A DNA stretch of 64,000 nt from Diploptera punctata (lineage: Eukaryota; Arthropoda; Insecta; Blattodea; Blaberidae): positions 2,515,001-2,579,000 of the forward strand of contig JASPKZ010008350.1 of the NCBI GenBank assembly GCA_030220185.1. Direction: 5' to 3'. A program made the position numbers and the translations under genes. The notes beneath the pieces were generated by a model. It made no database searches. It saw only the letters and a program-made list of their open reading frames with translations, and was not told the DNA's origin. Of this stretch, positions 1 through 10,139 are shown one piece after another; the stretch's first letter is position 1; every line of letters starts with the position of its first letter.

Positions 1-203
1 AGTGCAAAGAAAATACAGGTGATAATATGGAGGAAATGAACCTGATGGGAAGACCAATAAGGCATGGCTTGAACAGTTTCTGGCGACTGGAAGCGTTAAA
101 ACAGATTCAGAAGGTGCTCGTACACGTGTTTCAGAAGACAAGGTTGAAGAAATTGGAGCAGGATTTTAGAGAAGTCCACTAAAATCAATTCGCCAAGCTT
201 CCT

Positions 204-302
204 GACAATTCAATGGACATATTGGAGAGAACGTGGCACGAAATCGAATACAGACTTGATATTGTTCGTGCTACTAATGGTGCACATATACCGGTGTTTT
301 AG
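204..302 (+). pseudogene. C-terminal remnant of a Tc1/mariner-superfamily transposase
   Basis: A 32-codon open stretch ends in TAG and reads through WHEIEYRLDIVRATNGAHI. This resembles the conserved tail 'W-x-E-x-x-Y-R-x-D-x-x-R-x-T-N-G-x-H-I' that I associate with insect IS630/Tc1/mariner transposases. The sequence before it (1-200) has the same flavour but is broken by stops, so only the extreme C-terminus is legible. No catalytic residue is present and no terminal repeat was found. The family assignment rests on a short motif and memory of related proteins. Confidence 0.4.
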
Positions 303-959
303 TGTGTGACAATGGGTGACAATGAAAATTCTTTGAGTTTCTGTTTCGTTTAATACCGGCCTCATTTCATAATTCCGCGTACTTTGTTAGTTATGATTAA
401 TTAAAATGTGGGATGTTTGAATGGAACACTCTGTGTATTAATTTGTGTACCAATGATTACTGGAGCTTTTGTTTGCGTTTGAATGCTGAGCTTTTCTTGT
501 GATTGATAAATTAAACAAAATTGTATTGCTTTTGTTGGAAACAGTACTTGGTATTTTAGCTAGCCCCAACAAAGCAAAATTACTATCTCTTAACCACAAC
601 TTATTTTCTTTCCTTCATTTTTGCTTCTGACCTGCTGTTTGCACGTTGGGTTTTGAAACGTCCTTTATAGGATGTCAAATAATACATTAATACATTAGTT
701 ATAATAGTAATACATTAGTTATAATCGTAATACATTAGTTTAAAATGTGTTATATTTTGTAACTTTCCCTTATTATTTATATCAATAGGCATATTATAAT
801 AAAACATTATTGCTACTATATTATACTTAAATTCTGAACTCCTTGAGTGGCTTAAAAGCACTGTACTATTATTGAAAGTCTGTCAGAGTCTACTTTGTTT
901 ACATTATTTAAAGACGTGTTTAATATATGTACTCGTTACATCAGTTTTTGTTATTGGCC
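303..959. other. AT-rich sequence, nothing recognised
   Basis: No open frame, tRNA-like head or transposon terminus was seen. A short TAATACATTAGTTATAAT motif is repeated about three times around 683-745. Confidence 0.5.
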
Positions 960-1149
960 AAGTCTTACTGTTATTATTTATTATTAATTATTATTATTAG
1001 TCATTATTATTAATCCTTATTCTTGTTTATCATTATTAATCATAATAATAATAATGATTATTTTTATCATTATTATTTTTATTATTATTATTTTTATTAT
1101 TTTTTTTATTTTTTTATTATTATTTTTATTATTATTATTTGTATTATTA

Positions 1150-1180
<31 letters not shown>
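960..1180. repeat. Imperfect (ATT)n microsatellite
   Basis: Over 200 bases of mostly TTA/ATT triplets with interruptions. The 70-residue open frame here, rich in I, F and L, is a by-product of the simple repeat. Confidence 0.9.
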
Positions 1181-1189
1181 ATCATTTTG

Positions 1190-1545
1190 TAAGATTGGCT
1201 GGTTCCGAGAATCGCGGGATTAAACCGGCCAGAGTCGATGGATTATTTAGAATGGATAAATCCTAGGGACAAATTCACAGGTAGGAACTTTAAGACGTGG
1301 GGAACCGAGCCTAAATATTTTTGGGCACATAAAAGAATCTCGACCCTAAATTAGAATCTTGGAGAAAAAATTTAATCGGTCTTCCAAATAATACCATAGT
1401 TGCTAACTAGGTATCTCTTTAAGGCGATGAGATAACTACTTGTCAGTCGCTGACATCTGCTTGGGAAATAAACGTGACTGTTTTCACCTTCCACAAGGGA
1501 GCATCCTTGACCTATGTGGGGGGAGGTGTATGGGTACAGGCAGGC
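1190..1545 (+). repeat. SINE family B, diverged copy
   Basis: It contains the family B head remnant 'GAATCGCGGGATTAAACCGGCC' followed by 'GTCGATGGATTATTTAGAATGG', the same order as at 18293 and 15413. The 3' part (1430-1545) matches in reverse the segment at 52690-52745. The first half of the tRNA head is missing or unreadable. Confidence 0.6.
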
Positions 1546-2141
1546 AGACAGATGATAAGTTGAATAGTCATACCTATATGAACGTCCATTTAGTTATTCC
1601 ATGTTAACAAGTCTATAGTTTGACACATTCATAACTTTTAATGTCTCTAAGTGTACAGTATGTATGTGGATGTGTTTATGTGTGTATTAGATGGTGTAAT
1701 TTGGTAACCAGAAAACAATAATAAAATAACAGTTTCGTTATTCAACACACTAGGGTCGGGTACCTATTGTGAAGCAGTTTGTGTTAATTTATAATCTCTC
1801 ATTTTTGTTGTCTGTTTTTGAATTGCAATTATAAACCCTTGACTCTGTAAATAAACAGGGGTCAGTGAAGTGGTTACTGAACGTATTGTGTATTACTGGT
1901 GGTATATCTTGTAGGCTATGGAATCGATACTGAAAATATTGACTTTTCCAAGTTGTCAGTTGGTTGAATACAATGCAAACATTTACAGAATCAAACGTGT
2001 TTTAACAATTCAAAAACATGATAAACTTGTAGTGGTTTTATGTTATTTTTCCAATGCGACAAACAAACGTCTCTTGTTCAGGCTATACTTAAAAAAATAT
2101 TAAATACGTTATTGATATTTGAAGTGTCTAACTGCAAAACT
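1546..2141. other. No recognised feature
   Basis: AT-rich spacer. A 61-codon open frame at 1918-2103 has no recognisable motif and I do not call it a gene. Confidence 0.4.
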
Positions 2142-2521
2142 CACATTCTCCACTAACTAACTAACTCACTGGCACTATCGAACCCGTAGGTTCATGGCCG
2201 CGCTAACATAAACTCTCCATACATCCCTATCCTGAGCCAATGTTTTCCAATCATCCCCTGTATAATCTACTTCCCTCAAATCATAGTTAATGTTATTCTC
2301 CCGCCTCATTCTTGGTCTCCCTCCAGTTTTCCTACAAGAAGCTTCCATGCACCTCTTTCATACCCCATTCGTGCCACATGTCCTGCCCATCGCAGTCTAC
2401 GAGAGTTAACTGTTCTCATTATATCTGGCTTCCTATAAAGATCATGTAATTCACCCTTATGCAGTCTTCTCCATTCACCTGTCTGTTCATATCTCTTTGG
2501 TCCAAAAACACATTCTTCACT
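2142..2521 (-). repeat. RTE-like LINE, short C-terminal/3' fragment with flanking duplication
   Basis: Reverse-strand fragment of the recurring family whose protein reads 'LRWAGHVARMGNE ... EGKRPVGRPRMRWENN ... DVWRAY'. The 3' end lies at the left with a TTAG/TTAC-type tail before 'CACTGGCACTATCGAACCC'. CACATTCTCCACT (2142-2154) and CACATTCTTCACT (2509-2521) flank it, 12 of 13 identical, consistent with a target-site duplication. The copy is 5'-truncated and frame-damaged. Confidence 0.8.
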
Positions 2522-2775
2522 TTAGGGTGAAATGCATTTGTTGTATCCCTGTTCTAAACGTTGATCTCCATGTGAATGAAGTCAAATTGTATTGATAAAT
2601 ACATGAACATTACAGAAAAATTCAAATTAATATTTGTTTTCATTGGTATGAGTATTTTTCGCTGTTTACTTCAAATTTTAAAAACTGGATAATGCATGTT
2701 GCAGTTAGACCCTTCATTTGAACTTATTTGGTATAAGTTTGTTTGCTGATATTCAAATTGTTAATACTATTTTTT
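2522..2775. other. AT-rich spacer
   Basis: Nothing recognised. Confidence 0.4.
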
Positions 2776-2958
2776 TATGGTTGTTCTGCCTTAGGGCAGG
2801 TCCTATTACTTGCAGCTTTACTAGAGAAATATACTAGTATGGTAGCTTCCTGTTGCTTTCCACGCCGGGGATGAGGCTCACCAAGGAAGCTTGTCCCGAC
2901 CGGGAATCGAACTCGGCCCCGCTGCGTGATAAGGCAGCACGCTATCTCGAGACCTCAG
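2776..2958 (-). repeat. SINE family A, type-1 tail, reverse orientation
   Basis: The tRNA-like head is on the right: complement of 'CGAGATAGCGTGCTGCCTTATCACGCAGCGGGG' with B box 'GGTTCGATTCC'-like sequence near 2905. The type-1 3' module ('TTCTGCCTTAGGGCAGGTCC') is on the left. The middle domain seen in other copies is mostly deleted. Confidence 0.75.
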
Positions 2959-3448
2959 TGGTAGAACTGTTAATAATACATAACACAATTATTATTAAGA
3001 ATTCTTAAAATAAGGTATTGAATTTACCATCGAATGCTACGGCATTCGAGAAATACGGGCAACACTGTTGTAAGTCAATGTTCCTAGTGGTGACCATTAT
3101 AATCTTGTAGTATGTTGTTGAACAGTCTTTGTTGTATAAATACATAATACTGAAATTCTCAAAATAACAATATTTTGTACTTGTAGTAAGTAATACCGCC
3201 CTAAAATGATGTTTAGTAGAATTTGCTTAGATGGTGGAATTGGAAAGTACTCGAACATTCACCAAATTCACCAGACATGAGCTCTTTTGACTATAAATTA
3301 TTTTCAAAGATCAAAGAACCTCTAGGAGGCATTCGATTTCAATAAAGAGTTGATATACAGAAAGCACTAGATCGATCAAATGAGAGAGATATCCAGAAAT
3401 AGTGCTGCACTTGAAGTGCGTCGTTCTTCCAAGGTTTTTTTATTTACA
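2959..3448. other. No recognised feature
   Basis: AT-rich spacer. A stretch at 3220-3370 has LINE- or transposase-like codon flavour but too many stops to call. Confidence 0.35.
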
Positions 3449-3515
3449 GTGTTCTGCCCTAGGGCAGGTCCTTTACTGCAATCATATTCGGGCCTTACAG
3501 AGACACCACCTGTCA
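3449..3515 (-). repeat. SINE family A, 3'-module fragment
   Basis: 'GTTCTGCCCTAGGGCAGGTC' followed by 'ACTGCAATCATA' matches the 3' module of family A in reverse (compare 28551 and 2787). Confidence 0.6.
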
Positions 3516-4047
3516 AGAGAGGCTGTTTAAACTTGAATAACATTCATTCTTTTTTTTTTTTTTACCATACAAGAACATGTACTGTCTCCCCGATTAAGGG
3601 ATAGGTTAAGTGGCAGGTCACCTGCGAGACTGCACGAATTAGTATATTCCGATGTGAGGTTGTGAATTGGTTTTTACAGAATCGAGGAAAATGTTTAAAA
3701 ACCGAGCGATAGCGATTATGTTTTCAAAATAATAAATAATTGTAAAATAATAGCACCTTTGTTGGAAATATTTGCGTTCAATATAAACAATTGACTAACG
3801 TTAACAGCATGCGCAAAGTTTATAAGTTGAAACAACAGGAGGCCGTGATACCAATTAGTGTTGAGATAACAGGGGGCCGTGAGACCAATCACTGATGTAA
3901 TGGCGGCAAGTACGTATTTCATATTTTATATTGTTTCATATAAAGTTCAGTTCATTAAAATGCAGTGATTTGTTTCATATAATATATATTTACACTACCT
4001 TTTGGATATTTTTTTGTATATACATTGTATATAGTATACATAGGAGA
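3516..4047. other. No recognised feature
   Basis: Spacer with a T-run near 3549. The short direct repeat 'GGCCGTGA.ACCAAT' occurs twice (3841-3856 and 3866-3881), with no further signal. Confidence 0.35.
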
Positions 4048-5003
4048 GAACTCCAAAAGATTGGGATGGCTGGATATGGGAAAAAGGGACTGAAAATCGC
4101 AAGAACGTGTGAAGAAAAATAAGGAGGAGGTACTTAGATATAAACCAACAAGATACTTTCGCCGAATGTACAGGAAAACGCTCACTGTGTTTACAAAGAG
4201 ACCTAAAACACGTCTGGGGAAAAGAATCGTATATACTCAACCTAGGATTTAAGGAGAGATCAGGGCTTGCTTGGTTTAGGCTAGGGGCATGGAAATTTCT
4301 AAAAATTAGCGACGATCACGATATGCGAATATGTCCAATGTGCGGGAACTTTGAAGATGAGATACATATATTAGGAAAATGTAATGATTTAGAATATTGG
4401 AGACGTCAGTTATTACCGGAAAGATTTCTAAATTCAAATCGGGAAAGATTGGCATGCTACGAATTATTGGTAAATCCAGAAAATTGGATAAACTTCGGTA
4501 AATTTCTGGACAAAACGCGAAAAATAAGGACAACACTCATTCATGAATAAATATATGTTATCAAAATGCAATACCATTAATTATTAACAATTATATATAA
4601 ATTAATTAGTGTATAATGCTGTTGTGTTATTATTTAATTGTAATATTAATGTGTTTTCTTTATGTAATTGTAATGTTAATGTTTTTTTAGTGTATAATGC
4701 TATTGTGTTATTACTTAATTGTAATATTATTGTGTTTTCTTTATGTAATTGTAATGCTAATGTTTTTAGTGTATAATGCTATTGTGTTATTATTTAATTG
4801 TAATATTATTATTGTGTTTTCTTTATGTAATTGTAATGTTATTGCTGTTTTTGTTGTTTATTTTTCTTTACACTAGTACCAATTATTACTTTATTGTAAC
4901 GGACTGTCAACAGCACGTACGGCTTACTGCCCGTGCGACCCATATTTGTAAATAATATTGTAAATATCTTACTTTTTGTCTAATAAAGTCCTACTACTAC
5001 TAC
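4048..5003 (+). mobile_element. Non-LTR retrotransposon 3' fragment (finger-domain LINE, copy 1)
   Basis: A 5'-truncated LINE fragment carrying the C-terminal finger frame (4323-4550). It has a long AT-rich 3' UTR with a repeated 'GTAATTGTAAT(G/A)TTAATG' motif, then 'AATAAAGTCC' and a terminal (CTA)n tail. The same 3' UTR is found inverted at 17014-17635 and as a remnant at 59400-59498. The 5' limit is uncertain; sequence to about 4048 looks collinear with an element. No clean target duplication was found. Confidence 0.75.
4323..4550 (+). pseudogene. C-terminal zinc-finger end of a non-LTR retrotransposon polyprotein
   Basis: The 75-residue frame starts MRICPMCGNFEDEIHIL and shows Cys-x2-Cys then His and Cys (C5, C8, H15, C20). 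This is the C-C-H-C finger that follows the reverse transcriptase or RNase H region in many non-LTR retrotransposons. The element uses this region in RNA/DNA binding during target-primed reverse transcription, which is known for related families and not shown here. The frame ends naturally at TAA in front of the 3' UTR, so it is the true C-terminus. The reverse transcriptase itself is missing through 5' truncation. Copy 2 at 17286-17513 differs by about seven residues. Confidence 0.7.
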
Positions 5004-5494
5004 ATATAGGGCAGTGGGTTTAATTCTCACACGCGTGTTTAAAATATATAATAATACAGTATACTTATTTTATTACAGTACGTAAAGTTATTTTATTACA
5101 GTAGCCTATAGTTACTTACGTTGGCAACCCCGAAGTGTGGGACATTGAACTTTCAATAACAGGCGCCATTGCTGTAAATACGACAAAACGCACTATCGCT
5201 CAAAAATTACATTTTACGACAAGGCATTCAATCACTCGATTGAATGATTCCAAAACACTCCTCCTGCAGAACATACTGTAAATATTCAGAATTACCTACC
5301 ATCACATTTTAAAATTTGTTGATTCTATTCACTCACATATTCGCACTAAACAATGCGATTATGATATTATAACAATGGCCGAATGCTGTTTGAGGATTAT
5401 TGTGGCGTTAAAGTTTCCCGACACTTGTGGGAAAAAAAACGAAATAAAACTCGCCATTAAACTTGATCTGACCGGGGATCGAACTCGGGCCGTA
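5004..5494. other. Spacer with a possible SINE B-box relic
   Basis: Mostly unrecognised. At 5468-5492 the reverse strand has a tRNA B-box-like string (complement of GGGGATCGAACTCGGGCC), perhaps the last trace of a SINE A head. Confidence 0.35.
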
Positions 5495-5622
5495 ATTTGA
5501 GGGAGATGAATTATATAGGAAGTGGGTGAAAAACAATATCTAATGATGGGGCTGTATGGAGAACATATGTCCATGTGGCTATGAACCTCAGGCTCGATAA
5601 TGGAGTTAGTTAAGTTAGTTAC
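5495..5622 (+). repeat. RTE-like LINE 3' end, degraded, (GTTA)n tail
   Basis: Reads 'LREMNYIG ... VWRTYVHVAMNLRLDN' in one frame, the end of the recurring 'NYDLREVDYTGNDW ... DVWRAY' family, followed by a GTTAGTTAAGTTAGTTA tail. Confidence 0.7.
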
Positions 5623-5639
5623 ATGTAGAAGTTGATCTA

Positions 5640-6305
5640 TAACGTTCAGTCCACTCTTTTCACCAAATTGCAATAAACTACAACATGGAAATCTCAACAG
5701 AAAAATCTAAAGTCGTGGCTTTCCTAGAAAAAGACCCAGTTCACAGTAAAATTGTTATTAATAATAAAGTATTAGAACAAACTAACACATTTAACTATCT
5801 CGGATACCAAGTTACATACGAAGAAGAAAAATATTTCATTCAAAAAATTATAAAATTTAACAGGGTAATAATAATTATAAATAATATTTTCAAGCCAAAC
5901 TTAGTACAGCAACACACACGAACTAGAATCTATAAAACACTGGCCAGACCCATATTATGTTACGGTAGTGAGGCCTGGACAATTCGCAGTGTAGATGAAA
6001 AAAGACTAACTGCGGCAGAAATGAAATTTATGAGACGTACTGCAGGCTACTCAAAAACAGACCATAAAATGAATTCCGAGATTCCCAAAGAATTACAAAC
6101 AGAAACAGTCATGGAATATGTACAAAAATACAGAAACAACTGGAAATCTCACTTAAGAAGAATGAGCAGAACAAGAATACCACGTCAGATCTTAAATTAC
6201 CAGTCACCAGGCAAGAGATCTTTGGGCAGACCCTTCAAAAGTTGGGTTGACACCGTTACAGACCACTAGGTCTATCACATGAAAGGAAGAAAAAGAAGAA
6301 GACAT
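5640..6305 (+). mobile_element. Non-LTR retrotransposon RT C-terminal fragment with AAGAAG tail
   Basis: Element fragment containing the 5685-6269 frame and ending in an A/G-rich tail ('GAAAGGAAGAAAAAGAAGAAG'-like) near 6305. It is 5'-truncated within the reverse transcriptase. Confidence 0.75.
5685..6269 (+). pseudogene. Reverse transcriptase C-terminal part, non-LTR (RTE-like) element
   Basis: The 194-residue frame lacks the catalytic FADD region. It keeps the thumb and C-terminal hallmarks: 'FNYLGYQVTYE' (residues 36-46), 'ARPILCYGSEAWTI' (about 86-99), 'LTAAEMKFMRRTAGYSKTDH' (about 107-126) and 'GKRSLGRPFKSWVD' near the end. These follow the order of RTE-type endonuclease/reverse transcriptases, where the domain closes the polyprotein. 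The frame is uninterrupted, so the insertion may be fairly young. It cannot act alone because the polymerase active site is absent. It is a different lineage from the 'LRWAGHVARMGNE' fragments. Confidence 0.8.
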
Positions 6306-6378
6306 GTGGAAGTTAGTAAAGAAACTACATCAGAAAATGTGAAGGAAAAATAAACTATCATTAGGGTAGCTTCCAACT

Positions 6379-6549
6379 AGATTATTAAAATAACCTACTT
6401 ACCGGCTATATTGAACCCTTAGGTCGAGACAACGCGAACATAAGTCCACCATACATCCCTATCCTGAGTTAATGTTTTCGAATTATCCCCTATAAAATCT
6501 ACTTCCTTCAAATCATGGTTAATGATATTTTCCCACCTGATTCTTGGTC
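6379..6549 (-). repeat. RTE-like LINE fragment, left half, split by the tRNA array
   Basis: Reverse-strand copy of the family (3' end at left, 'CTATATTGAACCCTTAGGT' onward) that stops in the middle at 'GGTCTACCAA', where other copies continue 'CTGGGCGTTTTCCCTCTGG'. The continuation is found 8.3 kb away at 14845. AGATTATTA at 6379-6387 and 14939-14947 may be its own target duplication (9 bp, tentative). Confidence 0.85.
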
Positions 6550-6561
6550 TACCAATTAGGT
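6550..6561. repeat. Target-site duplication, left side of tRNA array
   Basis: TACCAATTAGGT, identical to 14833-14844. In intact copies of the host repeat this string is present once ('TACCAACTGGGC'). Two bases at its right edge (GT) also fit the array unit, so the true duplication is 10-12 bp. Confidence 0.85.
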
Positions 6562-6624
6562 TTTTATTATTGATTTCGTACATCTCAATAATGGATAAAT
6601 CATATTTGAAGAGAAAAATTATAC

Positions 6625-6697
6625 GCTCAGACCGGGACTTGAACCCGGGACCCTTGGTTCTCTAGACCAAGTGCTCTACCAACTGAGCTACCTGAGC
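6625..6697 (-). tRNA. tRNA gene, left arm copy 1 (anticodon AGA by structure)
   Basis: Cloverleaf: acceptor GCTCAGG/TCTGAGC (7 bp, one G-U), D arm GCTC-AGTTGGTA-GAGC, anticodon arm CTTGGT-CTAGAGA-ACCAAG, variable loop short, T arm CCGGG-TTCAAGT-CCCGG. The loop places U before AGA and G after it, so the formal anticodon is AGA (Ser). The anticodon stem has 6 bp where 5 is usual, and the long arm of tRNA-Ser is absent, so the amino acid identity is uncertain. A box TAGCTCAGTTGG and B box GGTTCAAGTCC are intact. This is the outermost left copy; the array ends 63 nt past its 3' end. Confidence 0.85.
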
Positions 6698-6917
6698 AAG
6701 TACCGATCTAAACGCAAATCTTTCTCTATATACATTGTAATTCCCATCCACCAAATGCTGTGAAGCCATGCTTCTATCTTGCAAATGGCTGCTCCTTTAT
6801 TAAGAAGACATATTTGGGAATTATACATTACAGCCAGTACGGCTTTTTCCAAGTTTTTATTATTGATTTCGTACATCTCAATAATGGATAAATCATATTT
6901 GAAGAGAAAAATTATAC

Positions 6918-6990
6918 GCTCAGACCGGGACTTGAACCCGGGACCCTTGGTTCTCTAGACCAAGTGCTCTACCAACTGAGCTACCTGAGC
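6918..6990 (-). tRNA. tRNA gene, left arm copy 2
   Basis: Same sequence as left copy 1; consensus spacer. Confidence 0.85.
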
Positions 6991-7210
6991 AAGTACCGAT
7001 CTAAACGCAAATCTTTCTCTATATACATTGTAATTCCCATCCACCAAATGCTGTGAAGCCATGCTTCTATCTTGCAAATGGCTGCTCCTTTATTAAGAAG
7101 ACATATTTGGGAATTATACATTACAGCCAGTACGGCTTTTTCCAAGTTTTTATTATTGATTTCGTACATCTCAATAATGGATAAATCATATTTGAAGAGA
7201 AAAATTATAC

Positions 7211-7283
7211 GCTCAGACCGGGACTTGAACCCGGGACCCTTGGTTCTCTAGACCAAGTGCTCTACCAACTGAGCTACCTGAGC
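7211..7283 (-). tRNA. tRNA gene, left arm copy 3
   Basis: Consensus tRNA and spacer. Confidence 0.85.
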
Positions 7284-7503
7284 AAGTACCGATCTAAACG
7301 CAAATCTTTCTCTATATACATTGTAATTCCCATCCACCAAATGCTGTGAAGCCATGCTTCTATCTTGCAAATGGCTGCTCCTTTATTAAGAAGACATATT
7401 TGGGAATTATACATTACAGCCAGTACGGCTTTTTCCAAGTTTTTATTATTGATTTCGTACATCTCAATAATGGATAAATCATATTTGAAGAGAAAAATTA
7501 TAC

Positions 7504-7576
7504 GCTCAGACCGGGACTTGAACCCGGGACCCTTGGTTCTCTAGACCAAGTGCTCTACCAACTGAGCTACCTGAGC
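7504..7576 (-). tRNA. tRNA gene, left arm copy 4
   Basis: Consensus tRNA and spacer. Confidence 0.85.
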
Positions 7577-7796
7577 AAGTACCGATCTAAACGCAAATCT
7601 TTCTCTATATACATTGTAATTCCCATCCACCAAATGCTGTGAAGCCATGCTTCTATCTTGCAAATGGCTGCTCCTTTATTAAGAAGACATATTTGGGAAT
7701 TATACATTACAGCCAGTACGGCTTTTTCCAAGTTTTTATTATTGATTTCGTACATCTCAATAATGGATAAATCATATTTGAAGAGAAAAATTATAC

Positions 7797-7869
7797 GCTC
7801 AGACCGGGACTTGAACCCGGGACCCTTGGTTCTCTAGACCAAGTGCTCTACCAACTGAGCTACCTGAGC
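7797..7869 (-). tRNA. tRNA gene, left arm copy 5
   Basis: Consensus tRNA and spacer. Confidence 0.85.
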
Positions 7870-8089
7870 AAGTACCGATCTAAACGCAAATCTTTCTCTA
7901 TATACATTGTAATTCCCATCCACCAAATGCTGTGAAGCCATGCTTCTATCTTGCAAATGGCTGCTCCTTTATTAAGAAGACATATTTGGGAATTATACAT
8001 TACAGCCAGTACGGCTTTTTCCAAGTTTTTATTATTGATTTCGTACATCTCAATAATGGATAAATCATATTTGAAGAGAAAAATTATAC

Positions 8090-8162
8090 GCTCAGACCGG
8101 GACTTGAACCCGGGACCCTTGGTTCTCTAGACCAAGTGCTCTACCAACTGAGCTACCTGAGC
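8090..8162 (-). tRNA. tRNA gene, left arm copy 6, next to inversion junction
   Basis: tRNA intact, but only 13 nt of its normal 5' flank ('AAGTACCGATCTA' on the + strand) remain before the junction. Its TATATAG element is replaced by sequence of the opposite arm. Confidence 0.82.
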
Positions 8163-8309
8163 AAGTACCGATCTAGTAATGTATAATTCCCAAATATGTC
8201 TTCTTAATAAAGGAGCAGCCATTTGCAAGATAGAAGCATGGCTTCACAGCATTTGGTGGATGGGAATTACAATGTATATAGAGAAAGATTTGCGTTTAGA
8301 TCGGTACTT
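8163..8309. other. Inversion junction between the two array arms
   Basis: The left arm breaks after 'CGATCTA' (8169-8175) and the right arm starts at 'GTAATGTATAATTCCC' (8176), 4-5 nt before the TAATTCCCA half of the spacer inverted repeat. The arms are not mirror-complete. About 120 bp of spacer appear once, forming the loop of a potential giant hairpin. Confidence 0.85.
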
Positions 8310-8382
8310 GCTCAGGTAGCTCATTTGGTAGAGCACTTGGTCTAGAGAACCAAGGGTCCCGGGTTCAAGTCCCGGTCTGAGC
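8310..8382 (+). tRNA. tRNA gene, right arm copy 1, D-loop variant
   Basis: The only tRNA copy in which I see a base change inside the gene: D loop ATTTGGTA where the others have AGTTGGTA (G15 to T). Base 15 normally pairs with base 48 in the tertiary fold and lies in the A box, so this copy may be weaker or dead. It is the copy next to the inversion junction. Confidence 0.8.
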
Positions 8383-8602
8383 GTATAATTTTTCTCTTCA
8401 AATATGATTTATCCATTATTGAGATGTACGAAATCAATAATAAAAACTTGGAAAAAGCCGTACTGGCTGTAATGTATAATTCCCAAATATGTCTTCTTAA
8501 TAAAGGAGCAGCCATTTGCAAGATAGAAGCATGGCTTCACAGCATTTGGTGGATGGGAATTACAATGTATATAGAGAAAGATTTGCGTTTAGATCGGTAC
8601 TT

Positions 8603-8675
8603 GCTCAGGTAGCTCAGTTGGTAGAGCACTTGGTCTAGAGAACCAAGGGTCCCGGGTTCAAGTCCCGGTCTGAGC
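8603..8675 (+). tRNA. tRNA gene, right arm copy 2
   Basis: Consensus tRNA and spacer. Spacer inverted repeat at 8477-8485 and 8554-8562; T5 terminator starts 7 nt downstream. Confidence 0.85.
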
Positions 8676-8895
8676 GTATAATTTTTCTCTTCAAATATGA
8701 TTTATCCATTATTGAGATGTACGAAATCAATAATAAAAACTTGGAAAAAGCCGTACTGGCTGTAATGTATAATTCCCAAATATGTCTTCTTAATAAAGGA
8801 GCAGCCATTTGCAAGATAGAAGCATGGCTTCACAGCATTTGGTGGATGGGAATTACAATGTATATAGAGAAAGATTTGCGTTTAGATCGGTACTT

Positions 8896-8968
8896 GCTCA
8901 GGTAGCTCAGTTGGTAGAGCACTTGGTCTAGAGAACCAAGGGTCCCGGGTTCAAGTCCCGGTCTGAGC
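8896..8968 (+). tRNA. tRNA gene, right arm copy 3
   Basis: Consensus tRNA and spacer. Confidence 0.85.
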
Positions 8969-9188
8969 GTATAATTTTTCTCTTCAAATATGATTTATCC
9001 ATTATTGAGATGTACGAAATCAATAATAAAAACTTGGAAAAAGCCGTACTGGCTGTAATGTATAATTCCCAAATATGTCTTCTTAATAAAGGAGCAGCCA
9101 TTTGCAAGATAGAAGCATGGCTTCACAGCATTTGGTGGATGGGAATTACAATGTATATAGAGAAAGATTTGCGTTTAGATCGGTACTT

Positions 9189-9261
9189 GCTCAGGTAGCT
9201 CAGTTGGTAGAGCACTTGGTCTAGAGAACCAAGGGTCCCGGGTTCAAGTCCCGGTCTGAGC
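9189..9261 (+). tRNA. tRNA gene, right arm copy 4
   Basis: Consensus tRNA and spacer. Confidence 0.85.
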
Positions 9262-9481
9262 GTATAATTTTTCTCTTCAAATATGATTTATCCATTATTG
9301 AGATGTACGAAATCAATAATAAAAACTTGGAAAAAGCCGTACTGGCTGTAATGTATAATTCCCAAATATGTCTTCTTAATAAAGGAGCAGCCATTTGCAA
9401 GATAGAAGCATGGCTTCACAGCATTTGGTGGATGGGAATTACAATGTATATAGAGAAAGATTTGCGTTTAGATCGGTACTT

Positions 9482-9554
9482 GCTCAGGTAGCTCAGTTGG
9501 TAGAGCACTTGGTCTAGAGAACCAAGGGTCCCGGGTTCAAGTCCCGGTCTGAGC
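9482..9554 (+). tRNA. tRNA gene, right arm copy 5
   Basis: Consensus tRNA and spacer. Confidence 0.85.
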
Positions 9555-9774
9555 GTATAATTTTTCTCTTCAAATATGATTTATCCATTATTGAGATGTA
9601 CGAAATCAATAATAAAAACTTGGAAAAAGCCGTACTGGCTGTAATGTATAATTCCCAAATATGTCTTCTTAATAAAGGAGCAGCCATTTGCAAGATAGAA
9701 GCATGGCTTCACAGCATTTGGTGGATGGGAATTACAATGTATATAGAGAAAGATTTGCGTTTAGATCGGTACTT

Positions 9775-9847
9775 GCTCAGGTAGCTCAGTTGGTAGAGCA
9801 CTTGGTCTAGAGAACCAAGGGTCCCGGGTTCAAGTCCCGGTCTGAGC
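9775..9847 (+). tRNA. tRNA gene, right arm copy 6
   Basis: Consensus tRNA and spacer. Confidence 0.85.
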
Positions 9848-10066
9848 GTATAATTTTTCTCTTCAAATATGATTTATCCATTATTGAGATGTACGAAATC
9901 AATAATAAAAACTTGGAAAAAGCCGTACTGGCTGTAATGTATAATTCCCAAATATGTCTTCTTAATAAAGGAGCAGCCATTGCAAGATAGAAGCATGGCT
10001 TCACAGCATTTGGTGGATGGGAATTACAATGTATATAGAGAAAGATTTGCGTTTAGATCGGTACTT

Positions 10067-10139
10067 GCTCAGGTAGCTCAGTTGGTAGAGCACTTGGTCT
10101 AGAGAACCAAGGGTCCCGGGTTCAAGTCCCGGTCTGAGC
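10067..10139 (+). tRNA. tRNA gene, right arm copy 7
   Basis: Consensus tRNA; one T missing in the upstream spacer near 9981 (292-bp unit). Confidence 0.85.

Noticed and set aside
1054..1266. 70-codon frame rich in I, F and L
   Set aside because: Translation of an (ATT)n microsatellite.
4030..5015. Possible target duplication TACATA..GG around LINE copy 1
   Set aside because: The two strings (TATACATAGG and TACATATAGG) do not align without a gap and lie in TA-rich sequence.
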